The notes beneath the pieces are model-generated. The model did no database searches, was not told where the DNA came from, and was given only the letters and a program-made list of their open reading frames with translations. A stretch of DNA of 64,000 nt from Epiperipatus broadwayi (lineage: Eukaryota; Onychophora; Udeonychophora; Euonychophora; Peripatidae): the NCBI GenBank assembly GCA_028023455.1, contig JAQFVV010006221.1:8661011-8725010 (forward strand), in the 5' to 3' direction. Made by a program: the position numbers and the translations under genes. This document shows positions 47,690 through 60,290 of this stretch, piece after piece. Within the stretch, counting starts at the first letter, position 1. The number at the start of each line of letters is the position of its first letter.

Positions 47690-50600
47690 ATATTCTATTA
47701 TAAAACTTAACTAGTGATTCATAAGATAATGAGCAAGTAATGAGACTGAGACAAATTTATATTTCATAAATTTAATATAACATTTAATAAATACTAAAGC
47801 ATAGTAAGTTGTGTATAGCTAGCTCACACGCAGGTGAGTGGATACTAGGGTTATAAAATAATATTACAAAGCATTGAGTGGATTCTCTAGGTTATCAAAT
47901 AATATTACAAAGCAATGAGTGGATTCTCAGGGTTATAAAACAATATTACAAAGCAATGAGTGGATTCTCAGGGTTATAAAATAATATTACAAAGCAATGA
48001 GTGGATTCTCAGGGTTATAAAATAATATCACAAAGCAATGAGTGGATTCTCAGGGTTATAAAATAATATTACAAAGCAATGGACTTTTTAATAAGCTTAT
48101 GTCATCTTTCATGTTCTAATTCATGCTATGTCTTATATATTTGAAATCGGTTATAGTTAGCTAGAGTGATCGATTTATTGATGAATGATAGAGATTATAT
48201 TAAGTTTATATCATTGTTACTAAGTTTAAGTTTATATTATAATTACTAAGTTTAAAATTATATTATAAATATATTCAAAATCATATTATAGAGACATTTG
48301 CGTGATATATAATTGTTATACAGATAAACACATTAAATCAGACTCTAGTTCGGATCAAAGCCGAAGTTACTTTCTAGGGAAGTTGAACTGAGACGTGATG
48401 GCAGTGGAACGTTAGATTCTAGTGCGTTAGAAACTAGAGTATCAGATAAGTGCGACTCGAATGCATTCTTAATGGGGTTTATTACCTAGTAAACGGTTCC
48501 CTAACCGATCTGCTTGCTATAATGGAAGAGGCCTTTTAATTAAGTGAACAGAAGAATGGCTTATGAGCCTTTTGGAAACGCTTTGGTTCCGTTAAGTACG
48601 AGTAACTGTCACATTTGCCTAAACTTTCGAGGCGTGACTTGATGAAATACGAAGAATTGTCGCAGTTGCCTAAACTTTCGAGGCGTGACTGGACGTTGAA
48701 CAATCTTGAGATGGGCCATTATATACATAGCAAGTAGATGTGCATATTTATGCAAATTAGCAATACATTCGCAACGCTAAATTAATATTTTATAAATTAA
48801 TTACGCCAAAATCTTAGCTTCTTCAGTGCTACTACCACTGGTCAGTTCATAAATGAGCTTATTAAATTATATGATAAAAGCGATAATGAGAATCTGATTT
48901 AAGGTTTCTCTGCATAGCTACTTATTCTCTAATTCGAAGTTATAGCAAACTTAAGATTTTTTAGAACTGAGAACATTAGTTATATGTAGTATAACCAGAT
49001 CTAATATCAAACTGATTTTTAAATAATAAAATATGAGTTATAAACTAGCTCACGCAAATTATTGATTTATAAATAAATTACTCATCTTAAATAATTCATT
49101 AAAATAGATCTTACTAATAATGCAAAATGTTTTGAATAGCGAATGCAAACCTACATTTTAAATAGCTTGCGTAAAATATACTTTTTCAAATAACTGGCAA
49201 AATACATATTTTAAATCACTTACGCAAATATAATTCTTAAATAATCTGGGCAAAAATATGAGTTTTAAATAATATACGCAAAATATACATTTAAATAACT
49301 TTAGCAAAAGATTTTCATTTTAAGGAACTTTAGCAAAACATTTTCACTTTAGATAACTTGAGAAAAGATGCGTTTTAAATAATATACGCTAAATATACAT
49401 TTTAAATAACTTTAGCAAAAGATTTTAAATAACTTGTTCGGGCATTATAAATACCGATTCACTCTAGCACAAAATATTAGTTTTATTTCAGAAAGGAGTC
49501 TTGACTATATTCTTTATATCGCAATACTCTGGTATACTAAAAGTGATTACTCACTCCCCTCCCCCCGATAATTTATTAACACACAAGACTCCGTTCTGAT
49601 AAAAACACAGCATAAATCAATAAACATGAACTTAAAACTATAGATAGATGACATAAGAATAAATTGCATAAACAATCAATAAGATTTATAATTTAGAAAT
49701 GAATTTCTTGTATGGTTTTATAGAAACTAGATGTTTAGGATTATTTAAAATTATTAATGATCAACGACTACTTAAAATTATTAATGATCAATGATCAAGC
49801 AAGAATTTGAAGAGTGTTCTAAGATTTAAACAGATTTAAGATAAACATTTTAATTGAACATTTAGAAAATATAATTAATTATGTGATTTAGTTAGCTAGC
49901 TTTCATTTAGAATACGTTTTAGTTATGAGATTTAATATTTGTCAGAAAGGATTTACCGGAAAGTCTCTTTTAAGGCATTGTTTCCATGTGCTTCTCACTA
50001 TATTCAGTCAGGCTGGGCTTCTCTTAGGTTTTAGTCTGGATGTAGCTTCGCAAATTTATCTCTGTGGCAGCTTTCCCCATTTCTCTGGTCAGGAACTCTG
50101 GTCTCTCAGGTACAGCTTCTTTCTTACTGTGATGGGCATGGTGGAGGTTTTCTCACATCGGTAGCCGCCCGTGGAAGAGCAAACGGCTGTCTCTTTGTCT
50201 CTAGCCCACTGTCATCTTTGGGGCAGCTTGGGTGGTAGTTTTTTTAAGATTTAGCTTTCTAAACAGCAGAAACAGTTTTCTTACTTAGCTTCAGCTCTGA
50301 CCTTTGGAAATAATTTCGGCAGCAGTTACAATGTTCACAGCAACAGCAAAACTTAAGACGGATGATGATAGATGATGGAAGAGGCTTTTGGTGGCTATTT
50401 GGGCCCCTTTTTATGCTATATTTTTGACAGTAGTAACCTCCTACTTTGAGTCATGCCACATCACAAGATGACTAGTTCAAACTAGCCTTTAACCAAATAT
50501 CCAGTTAGTAAAAATATTAAGTATATCTAAATCTGGACTTGGTAAGACTCTATTGTTTTAATTGACGTCATGGTTAAAAGATATATTTTCAAGAGAATGG

Positions 50601-51120
50601 TCACAAGCAATTTGTAAAGATTTTTGTATAGATTTATGCCTGACTGAATATTATAATTGGTCTTGGTTATAATTTTTAAATAGGTCAAATTTTAGCCAAA
50701 GATTTATTTTTAGAACGAAGTGTTAAAACTGATAAAACTTTCTGCTTGTAATTTTAAGCAAACAAAAGAATTGAAAATCTTGGAAATTAGTTAAAATAAA
50801 TACTGACTTAAATAATTATTTAGAAAGAATATTGAAAAATAAGTAATATTATAAATTTAAACTTATTATGCTACTATATAGATAAATTTTACTTATACAG
50901 TTATGTTTATTTCAGTTTTAACAAATCTAATGGAGTATGCTCGTATATAAATATTTGAGACTAATTTTATATTTATAATTTTTAAGGACGATTATATACG
51001 CACATACTCGCAATATTATAAGGACAAAGTTTTTAAATTTAAGAAATACACGCCATCTGAGTACAACAAATATATACTATTATCAAAGATAATAGGTGAA
51101 ACAGGTGTAACCGTTTCAAT
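47690..51120. other. Possible non-coding body of an LTR element
   Basis: This contains the 41-bp minisatellite, a pair of TTTGCCTAAACTTTCGAGGC-like repeats (48617 and 48671), AT-rich TTTAAATAAC...GCAAAA repeats at 49140-49440, and a G+C-richer stretch at 49920-50420 with words such as GCCGCCCGTGGAAGAGC. The ORF at 49925-50164 has no recognisable domain. The mix differs from flanking DNA and may be a large non-autonomous retrotransposon derivative (LARD-like). Confidence 0.3.
47835..48081 (+). repeat. 41-bp minisatellite, six copies
   Basis: The unit GAGTGGATTCTCAGGGTTAT AAAATAATATTACAAAGCAAT repeats with exact 41-bp register, with starts at 47835, 47876, 47917, 47958, 47999 and 40 or 41 bases on. 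The first two copies carry several differences and the later ones are nearly identical, suggesting recent expansion at one end. Confidence 0.95.
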
Positions 51121-52035
51121 ATCTATTTTGGATAGCGGTGAAATAGTAAACAGATAATCATAGTTAAGATAATATATTGTGTGTAAGAAAGTAATTACAA
51201 ACAGCTTCCATTCCCTGGGTCAAAAATAAAACGAATAAATAGAATGCAAGGAATTGATAACTTAACATCACTAAATTAAAAATAATAATTATATAGCTAG
51301 TTGCTCAAGAAATCATGTGACACTCAAACATCTTGATCAAGAGTGTTATTTTTATTTTACTCACCTGAGAACAAACTAATAAACTTTTTAGTTTTTAATA
51401 TTTTCCCTCTATCTGCCAAATTCAAACGGAACTGCATTTAACAATAATCTGACTGCAATTACAAATTATATATGTCGATAACAAATTTGTAACACAGAAA
51501 AACATTCCAATTATAAAATTTTATTTAATTTTAAAAATTAACTTTTTCGTACTTAAATATATATATTTTGAATTAAAGTAAAGTAAGTCTTTCTGGAAAA
51601 GGTCACATTTATAAAAAGAAAATTTTAAGTCTTGTTAGCTTTAATAAAAGGCTTTTGTTATTGAAGTTTATAGTAAATTAAAAAAAAATAAAAGTATATA
51701 TAATTTAGATTTTTAAATTAAACAACGTAATTTTTAAAACTATTTTAAAGCATATATATATACAGTTCAACGAGCGACTAATTCAATGAATGAAAAGAGG
51801 AAAGACATTATTTCATTTTCACACGCTTGTTCATCCTTCACTTCAAAGCCTTCGAATTGACCTTTTTTGAAATATAGTTTCTCTATCTAAAAAGAGGTTC
51901 TCATTAATGGTCACCACATTCTCGATATTCTACAAAATTGTGCAATTACAAAGAAAGAGGATACAAATCTTACATAAACCCTTCAATCTTAAAGTCAATA
52001 TCAATTTATTTTGGCACTGTGCTTGTAGCTTTGAT

Positions 52036-52049
52036 GTTACCATGGCAAC
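52036..52049. promoter_or_regulatory. RFX-type X-box
   Basis: GTTACCATGGCAAC is a full two-half-site match to the RFX X-box consensus (GTNRCC-spacer-RGYAAC) with a 2-base spacer. RFX factors control ciliary genes in animals. The motif overlaps an ATG in good Kozak context (ACCATGG), so it may be only a coincidental feature of a coding start. Confidence 0.35.
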
Positions 52050-52125
52050 AACTCTAAAGCGTTTGCTTCTTGAAGTTCTTTGTCACTTTATAGACTACAA
52101 ACCAATGGATATGTCATTTTTATAA
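52042..52125 (+). CDS. Short ORF in strong Kozak context
   Basis: The ATG at 52042 is in ACCATGG and opens a 27-codon frame, MATTLKRLLLEVLCHFIDYK + PMDMSFL, ending in TAA. Composition is protein-like and could be a short amphipathic helix. It is also in frame with a longer upstream ORF from 51907. No good splice donor was seen before the stop. I do not recognise it: it could be a micropeptide, a first exon or chance. Confidence 0.25.
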   Translation: MATTLKRLLLEVLCHFIDYKPMDMSFL

Positions 52126-52129
52126 GGTT

Positions 52130-53155
52130 GGCTTTTATTTGCTTGTAATGTTTGCATTTTTTATTTATCCCAAGCATTTGACCTTAGGGAAAACAAATTA
52201 TCTTCAAATATTCCCTAAAAGACTGCAATTTGCAGGAGTTCTGAATTTATCGCGGTTTTAATATTTTTTCTCTTTTGAAAGCTTACAGTATTTCTTTTAA
52301 CGAAGTATGTATGCATACATACATACATATTTAAAAAAATGCAAAACAGATTTTAATCACCTATTGTAGAGCAAAACTCTTCAAAGAGAAACGGCAGTAA
52401 AAGATAAATCATTGTTTACTAAACTTGCAAAATCCCAGGTGTGAGTTTGAGAAGTTTTCAACTCTTATTTACTCTCTAATTAAGAGTGAATGCATAACTG
52501 TGTATTGATTAATATTAAATGGTTATCTGGATAGGCCATGGACCACCTACCTAACAAAAAAAAATCATAAGCTTGATAAGTCCACATGTTCCGGATATAA
52601 GATATGTACACATTCATAATGATGATTGGCTAAAATTTAAGGTGACAATTTATAGTTGTTTTCACTTCTGCCTTAAGGTATTTCTTTTAAATGTTTAATA
52701 TTTAATAAGATCACTTCCTGATTATTTCACAGCTTAAACTCTAATTGGTCTTGAACTAGGGTTTTATATGGAAACGCTTTTTATATTATAGTGGAATATT
52801 AGATGTGGAGTGGATCGCCAGGTAAGGAGTGGTGTCGTAAGCTGTAGAACAATTATCCTCAAAGAACTGATTATCAAAATTATTAAGAGTATGTTATCAG
52901 TGAATTTATTGGTTTGTTTAAATTTTCTTTAGGAATAGTTAGCTTATAAATATATATGTATATGTGCGTGGCGGAGACTACATAAATGCATATATTGATT
53001 TATAGTGATCAATATATAATAGAGAAATTGATTAAATTCCCATAGTTAAATAATGTGTATTTTTTCTAATGATTAATTGAGTAACATTTTTAAGTTGTGA
53101 TGATAGTTTTCATATACTTTTAACAATATAGTTATGTGTCTAATAAATATAGCTT
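52130..53155. other. AT-rich non-coding DNA, nothing recognised
   Basis: Apart from a small CATA-tetranucleotide run near 52311-52328, I see no repeat or gene signal. Confidence 0.5.
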
Positions 53156-53160
53156 AATGT

Positions 53161-53258
53161 TGTCAAGCATTGGTGGTCGAGAGGTCTGAATAAAGCAGTT
53201 ATCCCAGGATAGCGGGTTCGCTTCCCGGCTGATGCTATGACACATGAGAAAAAAAAAA
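53161..53258 (+). mobile_element. tRNA-derived SINE, family 1, subfamily C
   Basis: The head TGTCAAGCATTGGTGGTCGA is followed by a deleted central part, AGCGGGTTCGCTTCCCGGCT, and the 3' GATGCTATGACACATGAG with an A-run. The internal segment lacks about 10 bp of the usual ACAGCTGCCTTACAAG. Confidence 0.9.
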
Positions 53259-53779
53259 GTTGAGCAAATGATTCTGCTTTAGGAGAAGTAGGAATTTTGT
53301 GTTCTGCATAAAAAAAATAAAACTTATTTGCTGCCGTGAAATGATGGCTTCATAGCCAAACTGCATCACATTACAATCCTAAATATTTTTACTTTTCATT
53401 AACACTCATTTATTTTTTTTTCCAAAAATAGCCTAATATTGATTTATGGCACAACACCGGATATTGAACAACTTTTGTAATAATAAATTAATGATAAAAA
53501 TAATGATATTTTCATTAATTACAAACCACAAACCATGATCAGTGTGATCTGCACAATGAAAATAGTTGAAATCTCACTAGCCTAGCTCTTGCTCAATTAC
53601 TCTTTATCTGAAAATTGCATTTTATTTTTGCATCTTCTATGTCGAAATTCTCATTAATTCTTTATTTGTAAAAAATCCAATTTCATTAACTATTTAAGTT
53701 AAGTGCTAAACAGTTATAAGTGGACTACTCCACATATTAAATATTTCCATCTAAAACATCAGTTAAAAATATTGTATGG

Positions 53780-54110
53780 CACTAATATTGGCATCAGCAT
53801 GGGATTTTAGCTTTCCATCATCAGATTTCATTGGTATGGATAGTTGAAGAGTTGGAGGTTGGAGTAGATTGAAGCCTGTCCATTAAAGTATAAAGATTTG
53901 CTATCTTAATATAAACTGAGTACTGATTATATATATATGTGTGTGGGAGATGATAATCTGGACCAACTGATGAGTGCTGGTTCAGTACGAAATACGTATA
54001 TTGGTGATTATTTATCTTTTCTATATGTGTGTGATCATGTGTCTCAGTAGTATGAGATAGTGTGGATAGTTCAAGATTGCTTGAAAGTCTGAGTTTAAAT
54101 CTCCTATATT
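53780..54110 (-). mobile_element. Foldback family 3, copy c (half element)
   Basis: Sequence from CCATCATCAGATTTCATTGG through GCCTGTCCATTAAAGTATAA and CTGGACCAACTGATGAGTGC to GAAAGTCTGAGTTTAAATCT is the reverse orientation of the left half of the element at 13494. No inverted partner half is present. Confidence 0.75.
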
Positions 54111-54119
54111 CATTCTATA

Positions 54120-57020
54120 ATTAACGGAGATTAGATCGTTTGTCTATTTTAACTTGGATAAATACATTTTCTAAACATAATTCCGGGTAGTATCATACAT
54201 ACATGCATATTTTATGATTAATCACTACAAAAAGTAATAAATCTATTATATAATTAATTACTCTTGTTTAAGCAATCTCCCTTTTCCTTTCGAACACCAA
54301 TATACATTGAACCTTAAAACGATACAATATATAATGTGTGTGTACACCCAGATATTATATATTCTATCTCTTCAATACATTAATCAACAAATCCTCCAAA
54401 ACCAAGAATGAAAAGACGCCCAAATCTAAGATTTCACTGTTGACATTGTAGGTAGCATTCAACATACTACATTAGGAAGACAGTAAAATACCACAAACAA
54501 TTAACAACTATTATTTTATGTTCCCATCATTCTGTTCCTAAAAGATTGGTTGCGTCTCTAAACTTGTTCAGTCATTGCATTGAAGACAGAATAATATTTT
54601 AAATATATATAGTGCACGTGAAATCAAAATTTAATATAACTTACCTTGGAACTATTAAATATATACTTAAATCTCATCTTTACTTACATACTGGGAAACT
54701 TAATTTAAATTTTTTTTTATTTTTTAAAAATGACATTTTTAGAAGACAGATTCTTTAGAAAGGTGGGGGATAAAAGTCAATGAAGCAAACAAATACTATG
54801 AATTACTTTCAAAATGAGATATCCTGTTGTTAGACCAGAAGCTATTAAAAGTTGAACAATACGCAGTAAGTAAAAATAACTGTTCATTTGAAATAATCAT
54901 TATTCAGCATTTAAATAACAAGGACAAGTCTATTAAAGATAATACAGGCTTCCCTTGGTGTCACTAATTAGACTCCCACCAATATTGTTCCCAAACTGAT
55001 AATTAGATTCCTGCAAATACAATTCTCAAACTAATAATCACAATATCATTTTTTTTTCCAGTTTCATTTTAAATATGTTGTCGGAAGCTAATACTGGTAT
55101 GTGGCTGAAAAAGATACTTAGATTGCTCTCGTTCTCCGCCCCACTCCCCTACTCTCTCTAGACTAATTATGAATTAATGAGTTTCATTAAAATCTCTGCA
55201 AATACAATCTATTCAAAATAAAGCTCAAGTTTCCTTTTTATCAAATTCACATTAAAACAAGTTTCAAGTCAAAGCAATATATATTTATATCGAAAGCATA
55301 ATCACACACGCACAAACATAATAATAACTTGAGCTCCTGCATATTATGTATTATATTGCTTAATAACAATGTTCCTTATTAACTGGTTAATTTTAAATAC
55401 ATTATTACGGAACATATACGTTGGTGGTGATTTGTTATTTGAATATTAAATACACATGTTAATAAATAGGTCCAAAATAAAGATTAAGAGTTAAAAATAA
55501 ATAAAATATTTTAAAAAGTAAATTATTAATATAGCATAAAAAAAGATAAGTAGATACATTATTTTTATAATAATAACATATCATTTGTTAATATATGTAT
55601 TTAATTTCATTATATTTATATTTTAATTTCATTTTTCCAGACAATTAAGAATACAGTATATAATCTTTGATAATGATTATAAAATATAGTCAAAATATAA
55701 TGCAAAATTTGGAGAAAAAAAGTTCATATAATAAAATAAATACTTTTTTTTCAAAGAAGTAGAAACATATTTTCTATATATTTAACACGTTGACTTCAGC
55801 TATCTGTAACCTATCCTTAAACTGTCTTTAATACCTATAGAGGGTAGTAGTTCAGATATAAATTAGCTTCTAGCTTCTTGTATCTTTCTAGTGGTTTTAT
55901 TGTGTTACTTTTATATCTTGGTCTTGCCTCAGATTATTTATGATTGATCTCTGAAAATACCAAACTGGTTTTTACAATAAGAATTCTGATCTGGATATTG
56001 TTTGGAAATCAATCTAAACCATTTAATAAACACTATCAGTAATTTAAAAACTGTTCTTATATATATCTGTTATTGTGTAAACATTATTGTTTCAATAGAA
56101 TGTGTAATTTAATCATACATAATATTTTTTTATTACACAACATACTCGTTGGAATATCTTTATATAACTATTAATAGCATAAAGATACAAATATGGACAA
56201 TGATGATAAAATATTCATGCTTAAAAAAATTACATGATTAATCATAAACATAAACAATAATGAATGAATAAACATATAAGTATTTCAGATGCTTTGTGAT
56301 TAGATCAATGAATATTTTATGCAATACATCTTAATAATCTGAGGATTTAATAATATTTATAATATAGTTCTAATATTGAGATGCTGTTGTAACCAAATTT
56401 CTGAATAAAAATTCTATATTTTATATAAAAAAAAAAGAAAAAAAGTATGACTCTACTAGGAATTATGATTATATGTTAAACTTTAGTTATAGTATTAGGG
56501 TACTTAATTATTGTGTTTTTGACAGAAAGTTAACATATATACACTTACTGATATGATTATTTATTTACTATTTTATAAATAAATGTTTCATGATATTATG
56601 ATTTCCAGTTTATATCAGACAATCTAATAATCTTTTTTAAGTCTTCCTATTTGCAATATTATCAGAACATTCGGAAAAATCTTATATGCAAACATTGCTA
56701 TATAGGTAAATGTATAAAAACAAGAAAAATGACTGTATTCATTTATTTATAAATGCATATACAAATATATCTATGCATATTTTTATATATTAAAAGCCTT
56801 CAATAAAAAGTTTTGCCTTAATCATGCAAAACATATGCATTTAATTTATGATTTTATTTTAGGGTCATCACAAAAAAATGTGCTCACTAAAGAGGCAGGC
56901 ATGGATATTTTACAAATTAATAAATAAATTTTTTAAATGTGTAATAACTACATCAACTATTATTAAAAATATGGCTTTTTAAATTAATTAAGTGGCTTTG
57001 ATTACAAACCTTAATCAAAT
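54120..57020. other. AT-rich non-coding DNA, nothing recognised
   Basis: Short low-complexity ORFs only. No recognised repeat family, exon or RNA gene. Confidence 0.5.
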
Positions 57021-57029
57021 AAATAAAAG

Positions 57030-57430
57030 TTGATAATTTATGAAATAATGTGAAACTACTGAAAATCCCCAGAGTTATATATAAACAAACTGTCAGTAAA
57101 CGTAAAATGTAAAATAATTCCACCAATACTTTAGCTTTGATTATATATAAGCATACTATTTGCTGACATACATGCAGAGTATGATTTATATACACTAATG
57201 TAATTTCAAGACAACTGTAAGCTATTCTGATCACTATAATCAAAGCAAAAGGCTGAGCCTCATATTAAAGAACATCTTAATATTAAAGTAATATTCAATT
57301 AATGGATGTAAATATAAATTTTAATAGCCTGAAATAGATTAAATAATGTGGAAGTACAGAAAACCCCCAGCGTGCTATATAAACACTAAGTGTCAGTAAA
57401 TGTAAAAGGTAGAATGAGCCCACCTACAAA
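57030..57430 (+). repeat. Direct repeat of about 100 bp, spacing about 303 bp
   Basis: 57030-57130 and 57333-57430 share AATAATGTG(A/G)AA, GAAAA(T/C)CCCCAG, TATATAAACA and GTGTCAGTAAA(C/T)GTAAAA. It is another instance of local non-coding duplication. Confidence 0.65.
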
Positions 57431-57487
57431 AGTAGATATTTTTTTTTTTCCATAGTACAAAATTTTTCACACCTGCCCTTCTATATG

Positions 57488-57805
57488 TAATATATAGGGG
57501 TTTGAACTCAGACTTTCACACGACCCTCAACCATCCATGCTATCTTGTACCGCTGATACACTTGATCACACACATGTTGAACAGATAAATAATCACCAAT
57601 ATACGTATTTTGTGCTAAACCAGTACTCGTCAGTTGGTCCAGATTATCATCTCCACACATATATACAATCAAAGCTCAGCTTATATTAAGATAGCCAGCC
57701 AATCTTCATACTTTAATGGACAGGCTTCAAACCATTCCACCCCACAATTCTTCAGTCATCCATTTCATTAAAAATCTGATGATGGAATGCTCAAAGTCCA
57801 CCTTA
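57488..57805 (+). mobile_element. Foldback family 3, copy d (half element)
   Basis: This begins ATATAGGGGTTTGAACTCAG and runs through AATAATCACCAATATACGTA, CAGTTGGTCCAGATTATCAT and CTTTAATGGACAGGCTTCAA to CTGATGATGGAATGCTCAAA. Same orientation as the left half of 13494-14028. Confidence 0.78.
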
Positions 57806-58406
57806 TATATAGTAAATAAAATATATACCATAACTTTCTATTAAGAATGGAATAGCTACATGGATTGCACTAGCTGTGAGAGATATAGTTAATAATGGCT
57901 GTGTATAATTTTAACAAATTTAAATTAATATACAGTATATATATTTAAGTGCGGGCAGGTTTGTGTATAATTAACGACTTAAAGAAAGAGGTTATAATTG
58001 TTCAACTTTTTTTTTAATGCTTATTTTATTTAACTATTAAATTTCATTTACCATGGGAATAAAATTATATATATATATGTTACTTCTCCCAATCATTTTC
58101 CAAAGAATTATAATCAAGTTACTTAAAGAAGCAATTTATCTTGCTAACATTTTTTCTCCAGACACAATTTTTAATATAAAAAAGGTTTTAACAAGAGTAG
58201 TGTATTAAAAGAGACCAAGATTATGTTCTGCTTCATAATAAAGAATCAAAGCCATGGGAATTAACAGAATAGGCTGCTTTCTAAAGGATTTGAAAAATTC
58301 AGTAGGACCTTTTAAAAAAGTGCTTACATATATATTGAAAAATAAATCATTCTTATTAAAAGTCCTCCCTAGAGTTTTAAACATCATATATATATACTAT
58401 ACATAC

Positions 58407-58694
58407 TAAAACCATAAAACAATACAATACTAGATTAAATCCAAAATTTTACCAAAATCATTACACAACCATGGTTTCATCTACTACAAATAGACCTTCG
58501 CAAGCGACAATCAAACTAAAGGAACTAACATATATATACAAACAAACAAACCTTCCCATAATTCATTTCAAACTCCACCTTCCCTTAATATCAAAAGAAG
58601 TCTTCATAAGATTGATTGTCTCAGAATCGAGAAGTTTTAGGATTTTGATAAAATTTTGGATTTAATCTAGTATTGTATTGTTTTATGGTTTTAT
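58407..58694. mobile_element. Inverted-repeat element with 54-bp arms
   Basis: The left arm (58407-58460: TAAAACCATAAAACAATACA... GATTAAATCC) and right arm (58641-58694) are inverted copies with about one mismatch. The 180-base spacer contains an incidental 64-codon ORF. A 12-bp direct repeat ACTATACATACT lies at 58396-58407 and 58735-58746. Confidence 0.75.
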
Positions 58695-59484
58695 ATTTTT
58701 ATTTTTTACTAGTAGTGTTAGGCAGTTTGGGTTTACTATACATACTGTATACATATATTCGTGAATGTCCAATGACGATTTCAGATCTAAATATGATTGC
58801 AGTTCTGTTCTAGCATTAGTCATTTGGGAATGCAACTATTAATAAAATCAGGTGAATCAAGATGTTTATTGCTTACATAAAACTGAAAAATATACTTTTT
58901 CAAATGGGTACAAAATGAATTATTTTTGACCGAACTTCTATTTTTTTTGTATAAATTATTACTTCTTGTTTGATCTGATATATAGGACTTTATCATATCA
59001 AAATGGTGACATAGCAAAGAGACTCTCATTTTTATGGTGCAAAAAAGAAAAAAAAATTGAACACAAATAACAATTTATGTGATAAGAATTTTTAAGCATT
59101 AATGTATAATTTCACTTTTATTATTGCTGATATATATTTATCATATTCTCTTCTGGAGAAACATCTAAACAGGACTGTTTATATTAAGTAAATGCATAGT
59201 AAGTTTTTGTGATGTAAGTGATTACCATTAATGATTCTATCTTGTAATAACCACTTTTTTGTAACTTTGCAAAAAAAACTGTTGACATAATTATTTGGTT
59301 AACTCAGTGATCTTCCATGTCAACTTAGATGCCTTAGCCAATAAACCAACTGCAGTTACTGTTCTTATTATTATCACTACCATAAACTCGTTGTCATTGT
59401 TATATTTAAATATAAATATGCAATAAAATTCACTTATATATTTATTTATTTTCTTAATTAAATAATATAAATATTTAAGTCACA

Positions 59485-59490
<6 letters not shown>

Positions 59491-59566
<76 letters not shown>
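59491..59566. repeat. (TAA)n(TTA)n palindromic microsatellite
   Basis: About 13 TAA units switch abruptly to about 12 TTA units, giving a self-complementary tract of about 76 bp. Confidence 0.95.
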
Positions 59567-59568
<2 letters not shown>

Positions 59569-59596
59569 TTAAAACTTTATTAAGATTCAAAAAGGG

Positions 59597-60290
59597 TAAC
59601 ATGTATTACATATGAAAACATAAGCTCTTAGATACAAGTTATTACATAATATAACCTATACAATAAGAGTTTACAATCTTGCATGTGATAGGGGGAAAGA
59701 CATGGCTTACAGTGACTGAAATAAGAATGATCATTACATAACAAGTTACATGTGTAAAATTAGGTTTATATAGAATTTTTAAATGGGATCTTGAAAAAAA
59801 ATACATGAAAGCACATGATAGTATAAGGGGAAACATGTATGGAGTGTGAGGTTGGAGTTAGATTGATAAATGATTATACATAAATTGGACCTATTTGGTG
59901 GTGAAGATTAGTTTTCATGGCTGTCTTATTGTTCATGTGTTACATAAGTTGCATGTGAAAAACTTGAGTTTTTAGATACAATTTGACACATGAGATTACA
60001 TATGCAATGAGGGTTTACAATTTTGCTTATGATTAAAAAAAGGTGATTTACAGTAGTTGGATGAATAATAATTGTTGCATAACAAGATATATATTTCAAA
60101 TTAGAGTTACATAAATTTTACAAAAGCATCATGAGATAAATATATGAAAGCATATGGTGATATTTGTTAATACTTGTAGGGAGGATGAATGGAGTTAGTG
60201 TTCCATTGGTATATGGCTGTACTTACATTGTGATTATTAGTTGGTGAGCATTATAGATGTCAAGGCTAAGTCTTATTGTTCATGTGCTGG
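59597..60290 (+). repeat. Tandem duplication, two units of about 340-400 bp
   Basis: Units share ACATAAG(C/T)... TTTAGATACAA, TTACA(A/-)TCTTGC/TTTTGCT, TACAGT(G/A), ATTACATAACAAG/TTGCATAACAAG, GAAAGCA(C/T)AT and TTATTGTTCATGTG at the boundaries (59937, 60285). A third unit begins and is lost. The second copy is diverged. No coding signal. Confidence 0.65.

Noticed and set aside
47835-48081. Regularly repeated 41-bp units that could suggest a CRISPR array
   Set aside because: Units are head-to-tail with no unique spacers, and the window is plainly animal DNA; it is a minisatellite.
49925-50164. 79-codon ORF with a hydrophobic middle
   Set aside because: No recognisable domain; it lies in the G+C-richer part of the presumed non-coding LTR body.
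47452-51122. ATATTGTAACGGT and ACCGTTTCAATAT as terminal inverted repeats of one 3.7-kb DNA transposon
   Set aside because: The match is only 12 of 13 bases in AT-rich sequence, and the left end is better explained as an LTR with TG...CA ends and a polypurine tract.
56953-57243. 96-codon minus-strand ORF, one of the longest in the window
   Set aside because: Hydrophobic low-complexity composition with no motif, partly inside a duplicated non-coding block.
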